DNA of 9,605 nucleotides from positions 1 through 9,605 of the forward strand of contig CAOJDZ010000012.1 in assembly GCA_948433815.1 (NCBI GenBank), given 5' to 3'. The first letter of the stretch is position 1. Each line of letters opens with the position of its first letter. Below, in pieces: positions 5,252 to 9,605 of this stretch. The position numbers and the translations under genes were made by a program. The notes below the pieces were generated by a model, which had not been told where the DNA came from, did not search any database, and was given only the letters and a program-made list of their open reading frames with translations. The stretch comes from an uncultured Clostridia bacterium. GTDB lineage: Bacteria > Bacillota_I > Bacilli_A > RF39 > UBA660.

Positions 5252-7163
5252 GACCGCCACCTCCGCCACCGCCGAAGCCGCCTCCACCAGAGAATCCTCC
5301 ACCAAAACCGCCTCCGCTAGAATATTTTGTACTAGCAACTTCTGCTACACTCATCTGTGCTGTACTAATTGAACTATGAACAGTATTATTAATTTGACTA
5401 TTTAAATGTGCCCAAAGCATATAATCAAAGAAAATATCTCTATCACCAGAAGTATTATACCCTAACTCATTAAACTTAACTTTCATAGTTTTTTGTACCT
5501 TATCTGCAATACCAAAAATAGATGCATAAACTAAATATCTTTCCCATAAAGCAATCTCAGGAAGTTCCTTTTCATCAAATCTACCAAAATCTAATAAAAA
5601 CTTTTTAAATGCTTTCCACTTAGTATAATGTTCTATTCCTCTTTCTGTCTTTTTAGTAAAAAGTATTATATAAAGTAAGAAAATAATAGTAGATAAAATT
5701 AAAACTAAAGTTAAAATTCCAAAAATACCAAAAGATAAATGAAAGAAAATTAGCACAAACCCTATAATAGTATAAAGTCCTATACATGATTTTACTTTGA
5801 TTAAATTTTCATAAAAATTCTCTTTAACGCTTTCACTCATAACTTTATTTTTCCAATTAGTAAAACTATTTAAAAATGGACTCTTATCATTAACTAAATT
5901 CTTAGCAAACTTTTTTATTTGACCTAAAGAAGTCTCTTTACCATCTCCAGCTCCATCAAAAATAATATTCATTATTATCTTTTCACTTTCAGTTAATTTA
6001 TCTTCACTAACCTTTATAAACTTATAATCTTTTTCATTTATTTTTTCAAATTTTATATTCTTTTTATATATCATATTTAAAATACTAGTAGAAAAACCTT
6101 TTTCAGTCACACGTTTGTCAAATAAATACTCTATTACAGTTACATCATAATCTTCTATAAATTCTCTATAATATTCACCTTGAAACCTTGCTTTTCTTTC
6201 TTTATCATATTTTATATAAACAAATATTGTTAGAATTAAAATACCAAATAAATATATACCAGTACCAATATAAGTAATCGCCACCTTTATTTTAGCAGCC
6301 TTTCTAATTTTATTTGCTTCCTCTGCTCTTTCTTCTTCTACTAATAATATCTTTTCTAAAGCATTAACATTAGATTTTTTCAAATAAGGATGATCTATTA
6401 AAATTAAATCTTTTGAAAAAGTCATTCTCATATCTACTGGTGTATTTGAAGGTAAATCTTCTATTTCTAAATATCCACCATAATATGTTTTATTTGTTCC
6501 TTCACCCTTACTTAAACTTGCTACATTCCCGTTAAGCGGCCCATGAGCCCACACTCTTACTAATTCTTTACTCTCAGTAGGAAGCGCTACTCTTAACTGA
6601 TACCTTCTAATATCATCATCAAACTTATCACCTATAAAATTATAATAAAGTTCAGATACATCCTCATGTAATACAACTACATTTGAAATTAAATACTCTA
6701 TATAAAAATATGTAATATCATTTGTAGTTTCATTAAACATCTTTAAACTAATACCATCTGTTATATTAGATTTAATATAGCACCCTTTACTATTACTACA
6801 AATATTTGACTCGTTTATTTCCTTATCAAACACGTCAAAATCTAAGTCTCCACTATAACTAACAGTACCAACTTTTTTAATTTCAACACTACCTGCATTA
6901 TATATAGAACTTCCACGAAAATCTTCATCTTTACCAGTAAACGTATTAAGACCACTATTCTTATAAACTAAATCTCTAATATAACCATTAAAAGTTCCTT
7001 CAACACCTATTACTTCTTTAACCGTTAAATTTCCTGAAACATCTATTTTAGAATCAACTATATAATCATATATTTTATAATCGACTGAACTAGTACTAAC
7101 AGCATTTAACCCTAAAGGCAATAATAGCACTAAAAACGTAACAGCAATAAATATTTTTTTCAT
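5241..7163 (-). CDS. DUF2207 family membrane protein with Gly-rich C-terminal tail
   Basis: A 640-residue protein. A signal peptide (1-about 22, MKKIFIAVTFLVLLLPLGLN) leads into an extracytoplasmic beta-rich DUF2207 domain (about 25-255) with the family's opening pattern: an 'I-x-x-Y-x-V-D-x-x-I-x-V-x-G-N-L-x-V-x-E' arrangement and a GTFNGYIRD stretch. A helix at about 295-317 is followed by a cytoplasmic segment (about 320-455), two closely spaced helices (about 461-502), and a further cytoplasmic part with the ERYLVYASIFGIA box typical of the family. The tail (616-640) is almost only Gly and Phe. The ATG at 7163 has AGGTGA 7 nt upstream. The immediate upstream neighbour is lemA, a pairing seen in many bacteria; the pair is thought to act at the cell envelope, but the biochemical role is not established. 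The gene's 3' end overlaps the HD gene start. Confidence 0.9.
   Translation of the reverse strand: MKKIFIAVTFLVLLLPLGLNAVSTSSVDYKIYDYIVDSKIDVSGNLTVKEVIGVEGTFNGYIRDLVYKNSGLNTFTGKDEDFRGSSIYNAGSVEIKKVGTVSYSGDLDFDVFDKEINESNICSNSKGCYIKSNITDGISLKMFNETTNDITYFYIEYLISNVVVLHEDVSELYYNFIGDKFDDDIRRYQLRVALPTESKELVRVWAHGPLNGNVASLSKGEGTNKTYYGGYLEIEDLPSNTPVDMRMTFSKDLILIDHPYLKKSNVNALEKILLVEEERAEEANKIRKAAKIKVAITYIGTGIYLFGILILTIFVYIKYDKERKARFQGEYYREFIEDYDVTVIEYLFDKRVTEKGFSTSILNMIYKKNIKFEKINEKDYKFIKVSEDKLTESEKIIMNIIFDGAGDGKETSLGQIKKFAKNLVNDKSPFLNSFTNWKNKVMSESVKENFYENLIKVKSCIGLYTIIGFVLIFFHLSFGIFGILTLVLILSTIIFLLYIILFTKKTERGIEHYTKWKAFKKFLLDFGRFDEKELPEIALWERYLVYASIFGIADKVQKTMKVKFNELGYNTSGDRDIFFDYMLWAHLNSQINNTVHSSISTAQMSVAEVASTKYSSGGGFGGGFSGGGGFGGGGGGGRGF
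5257..5264 (-). promoter_or_regulatory. Ribosome-binding site of the HD gene, inside glycine codons of the DUF2207 gene
   Basis: GGAGGTGG (5264-5257) matches the anti-Shine-Dalgarno almost fully and lies 6 nt before the GTG at 5251. It is built from Gly codons of the upstream protein's tail. It decides the start of the HD gene in preference to the longer open frame. Caution: the surrounding glycine codons are full of similar GGNGG strings. Confidence 0.6.
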
Positions 7164-7180
7164 ACAATCTTCACCTACCT

Positions 7181-7206
7181 AAAAAAAGGCTTACAACCGT
7201 AAGCCT
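7181..7206 (-). terminator. Terminator or attenuator hairpin between lemA and the DUF2207 gene
   Basis: Read leftwards, AGGCTTAC (7206-7199), loop GGTT and GTAAGCCT (7194-7187) make a perfect 8-bp stem followed by seven T (7187-7181). The first stem arm shares bases with the lemA TAG stop (7207-7205), and the T tract ends a few bases before the DUF2207 ribosome-binding site. In sequence it is the strongest terminator of the window, yet it is inside an apparent operon with no room for a new promoter in the 41-bp gap. Confidence 0.8.
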
Positions 7207-7753
7207 AAAACTCTACCTTTGGTGCTTCTTTAGCTTCTGCAGGAGCCTCAAAAAAGGCCTCTTTTTTAAATCCAAACATATTAGCTATTATATTTGAAGG
7301 AAACATTTCAACTTTATTATTTAAAGATAACACTGTATCATTATAAAATTGACGAGTTGTAGAAATCTTATTTTCAGTATCCTCCAAAGTCTCTTGAAGT
7401 TTTAAAAAATTAGAATCAGCCTTTAAATCAGGATAACTTTCACTAAGTGCAAATAACTGTCTAATAGCACCAGTTAATTGATTATTAGCCTCCATCTCTT
7501 GTTCAGGAGTACTAGCTACAGTAAATTTATTTCTTGCTTCAATTACACCTTTTAAAGTTTCGCTTTCATGTTTTGCATATCCTTTTACAGTCTCAACTAT
7601 ATTAGGAATTAAATCAAATCTTCTCTTTAATTGAACTTCTATTTGAGCCCATTGATCTTTTACTCTATTTCTTAATTTAACAAGTCCATTATAAGTACCA
7701 ACTACATAAAGAACTAATAAAACAAGAACTGCTACAATAATTCCAATAACCAT
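7205..7753 (-). CDS. lemA: LemA family protein
   Basis: A 182-residue protein of normal family length. An N-terminal helix (about 2-22) anchors it, followed by the family signature: YNGLVKLRNRVKDQWAQIEV (about 21-40), LKRRFDLIPNIVETVKGYAKHE, and helices carrying the ARNKF, LFALSESYPDLKAD, LEDTENKI and ARQFYN-type (here TRQFYND) and FP-S-N-I-IA boxes. LemA proteins form a helical bundle exposed outside the membrane; their role is still unclear, although they co-occur with DUF2207 or TPM-domain envelope proteins. The ATG at 7753 is supported by AAAGGA 10 nt upstream. It follows pheT by 32 bp with no terminator in between. A TATAAT (7785-7780) upstream lacks a good -35 box, so read-through from pheT, a weak own promoter, or both are possible. 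A terminator-like hairpin overlaps its stop. Confidence 0.95.
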   Translation of the reverse strand: MVIGIIVAVLVLLVLYVVGTYNGLVKLRNRVKDQWAQIEVQLKRRFDLIPNIVETVKGYAKHESETLKGVIEARNKFTVASTPEQEMEANNQLTGAIRQLFALSESYPDLKADSNFLKLQETLEDTENKISTTRQFYNDTVLSLNNKVEMFPSNIIANMFGFKKEAFFEAPAEAKEAPKVEF

Positions 7754-7785
7754 TTATTATCAATCCTTTCTTACATTATATTATA

Positions 7786-9605
7786 CTACATAGTCTTAAG
7801 TTTTGCATTATATTTATTTGTAATAACGTCAATTACTTTATTAAATACTTCCATTACTTCTTCTTCAGTCAAAGTTCTACTCTCATCTTGGAAAGTCAAA
7901 GTAAATGTTAAACTTTTTTCATTATCCATCATATATTCATCATAAACTTCTACATTTACTAAAGACTTATTACTATTTTTCTTAATATCATTAATAATAT
8001 CTTTAGACGTAATATTCTTATCAAAAACAAATGATAAATCTTTTTTTACTCCTGGAAATTTACTAACTTCTCTATACTTCATCTTTCCAGTTTTAAATTC
8101 TCTTAATAGTGTTAAATTTATTTCAGCAACATATAAATCATCTTTTAAAATACTAGGATTAACTTTACCTATAAATCCAACACATTTACCACTTACTATT
8201 ATATCTGCACTTTGATATGGATGTAATTCTTTTATTTTATCTTGTACAGTAAAATCATATCTATTAGCGTACCCTAAATAATCTAGAGTATTTTCTATAA
8301 TACCTTTTAAATAATAAAAGTCTATATTAATTTTAGTATTTATTCCTCTTATATATTCCCCACTCATTAAAATAGCAAGTTTTTCTTCTTCAATATACTC
8401 TTCACCCTTTTTAAAATAACTTTTACCTATTTCAAAAATACTTATATCTTTATTATTACGTGCTTTATTATATTGATACACTTCTATTAAAGATGAAACT
8501 AAACTATATCTTAAAACAGATTTTTCTTCTGTCATAGGTTCTAATACTTTAATATTATTTACTTCATCTTTAACAAATTTATTTACATCTTTACTATTTA
8601 TTAAAGAATATGTAATTACTTCATTTAATCCTAAACTACTAAGTCTCACCTTTATATCTCTATTATATTTGTCTATATGGCCTGGCGTTAAAGCCGCAAC
8701 TGGAAGTTTAGCTGGTACATTATCTACTCCATAAATTCTTCCTACTTCTTCTATTAAATCTTCTTTAATATTTATATCTAATCTTCTACTTGGAACATTT
8801 ACATTAAATACTCCATCTTTTTCTTCACTAGAGAACCCTAGTTTTCTAAATACTTCCTTAACGTCATTTATATTTAATTCCATACCTAGAACTGAATTTA
8901 TTTTTTCTAAACTAACTAAAACATGTTTTTCGTCTAATTTATTAGGATTATATTCATGAGTGAATTCACTTATTTTAGCATCAGCATATTTTTCTAATAG
9001 TTCTTTACTTCTTAACATTGCTAAGTATGTACGTGCTTTATCTAATCCTTTTTCAAAACGACTAGATGCTTCGCTTCTTAAAATTCTTTTAGCAGTTTTT
9101 CTAACAGATGCTGCATCAAATATTGCTGATTCAATTAATATATTTTTAGTTGTTTCACTAATCTCAGTATCAAATCCACCCATTACTCCAGCAAGTCCTA
9201 AAGCCTCACTTTTATTATATATAACTATATCTAACTCAGTTAAAGCGCGGTCTTGATTATCTAAAGTTTTAAGATTTTCTCCACTTTTAGCCATTCTAAC
9301 ACCTATAAAATTCCCTACCTTATCAGCGTCATAAAAATGAAGTGGTTGTCCAGTTTCTAACATGACATAATTAGATATATCTACAACATTATTAATAGTT
9401 CTAATTCCAGAAGCCATTAATCTGTTTTTAATAAATGCTGGACTTTCTTTAATAGTTACATCCATTGCGCGACCAAGCAAAAATAATGAACAATTAGGAG
9501 TATCTACACTTAATGTAACATCACTTTCAAAATTATCTTTTAAAGTCTTAAATTCTGGCTTAGGTTCTTTAACTTTTCTATCATATATAGCACCTAATTC
9601 ATAAG
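7786..9605 (-). CDS. pheT: Phenylalanyl-tRNA synthetase beta subunit, N-terminus beyond window
   Basis: The frame is open from the right edge (first full codon 9603-9601) to TAG 7788-7786, giving 605 visible residues; family members are about 800, so roughly the first 190 residues (the tRNA-binding OB fold and part of B1) are missing. Visible domains: B3/B4 (about 40-215) with INNVVDISNYVMLETGQPLH and the RSEASSRFEKGLD box; B5 (about 225-300) with VPSRRLDINIKEDLIEEVGR; the catalytic-like core (about 310-480); and a ferredoxin-fold anticodon-binding (FDX-ACB) domain (about 510-605) beginning YREVSKFPGVKKDLSF. PheT pairs with PheS to charge tRNA-Phe; the B3/B4 domain carries the editing site for Tyr-tRNA-Phe. 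pheS is expected just upstream, outside the window. A TTG at 9480 could be mistaken for a start, but the coding signal continues without a break to 9605. No terminator is visible after the stop. Confidence 0.96.
   Translation of the reverse strand, partial: YELGAIYDRKVKEPKPEFKTLKDNFESDVTLSVDTPNCSLFLLGRAMDVTIKESPAFIKNRLMASGIRTINNVVDISNYVMLETGQPLHFYDADKVGNFIGVRMAKSGENLKTLDNQDRALTELDIVIYNKSEALGLAGVMGGFDTEISETTKNILIESAIFDAASVRKTAKRILRSEASSRFEKGLDKARTYLAMLRSKELLEKYADAKISEFTHEYNPNKLDEKHVLVSLEKINSVLGMELNINDVKEVFRKLGFSSEEKDGVFNVNVPSRRLDINIKEDLIEEVGRIYGVDNVPAKLPVAALTPGHIDKYNRDIKVRLSSLGLNEVITYSLINSKDVNKFVKDEVNNIKVLEPMTEEKSVLRYSLVSSLIEVYQYNKARNNKDISIFEIGKSYFKKGEEYIEEEKLAILMSGEYIRGINTKINIDFYYLKGIIENTLDYLGYANRYDFTVQDKIKELHPYQSADIIVSGKCVGFIGKVNPSILKDDLYVAEINLTLLREFKTGKMKYREVSKFPGVKKDLSFVFDKNITSKDIINDIKKNSNKSLVNVEVYDEYMMDNEKSLTFTLTFQDESRTLTEEEVMEVFNKVIDVITNKYNAKLKTM

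Noticed and set aside
5123..5320. 65-codon plus-strand open frame opposite the HD and DUF2207 genes
   Set aside because: Arg/His-rich composition comes from the reverse complement of the glycine tract; it overlaps two supported genes.
5252..5338. N-terminal extension of the HD protein from a TTG at 5338
   Set aside because: The added 29 residues are an off-frame reading of the glycine tract and the TTG lacks a ribosome-binding site; GTG 5251 has a good one.
7775..7808. lemA promoter with TATAAT at 7785-7780
   Set aside because: The hexamer 17 bp upstream (ATGCAA) is a poor -35 and TATAAT strings are expected by chance here; kept only as a remark.
8960..9256. 98-codon plus-strand open frame inside pheT
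   Set aside because: Antisense to the conserved B3/B4 region of pheT with no independent signal.
1..9605. tRNA or rRNA genes, CRISPR array, insertion sequence, phage genes
   Set aside because: No cloverleaf-like segment, regular spaced repeats, transposase frame or terminal inverted repeats were seen in any gap.

Overview
This is AT-rich DNA (roughly 28-30% G+C, judged by eye) read with the standard bacterial code: lepA ends in TGA and tryptophan is TGG, so it is not a Mycoplasma/Spiroplasma-type code. Gene content (pheT, lepA, LemA, a DUF2207 protein, an InlB-type repeat protein, a DUF5684 membrane protein), strong Shine-Dalgarno sites and sigma-A-like promoters point to a low-GC Firmicute, probably a gut-type Bacilli or RF39/Erysipelotrichia-like lineage. 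That placement is inference. All protein genes run leftwards on the minus strand, with one possible exception: a small broken toxin-like locus on the plus strand.

Right side (9605 to about 4592): the 5'-truncated pheT is followed after 32 bp by lemA, then after 41 bp by a DUF2207 membrane protein with a glycine-rich tail, then by an HD-domain phosphohydrolase whose GTG start overlaps the DUF2207 stop by 11 bp. No terminator is visible between pheT and lemA. A strong terminator-like hairpin sits exactly between lemA and the DUF2207 gene and may act as a partial terminator. The run ends at a clear hairpin near 4592-4629. LemA and DUF2207 proteins are recurrent genomic partners of unsettled function at the cell envelope.

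Middle (about 4504 to 951): a monocistronic surface-type protein with two InlB B-repeats and Ig-like domains has its own promoter and terminator. lepA (elongation factor 4) follows, with a good extended -10 promoter. Between them is a strong ribosome-binding site with only a six-codon ORF behind it.

Left side (about 1088 to 1): the 455-bp gap between lepA and a DUF5684 membrane-protein gene (cut by the window edge) is the most unusual part. On the plus strand it has a strong Shine-Dalgarno, an ATG and a 34-codon frame encoding a short hydrophobic helix with a charged tail, like Gram-positive type I (holin-like/Fst/TxpA style) toxins, but interrupted by TAA at codon 4. Two terminators facing opposite ways overlap it. 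Its putative mRNA 5' end is complementary to its 3' end, and the lepA 3' untranslated region would be antisense to it. It is best read as a decayed or untranslated type I toxin-antitoxin-like locus, not a proven one.
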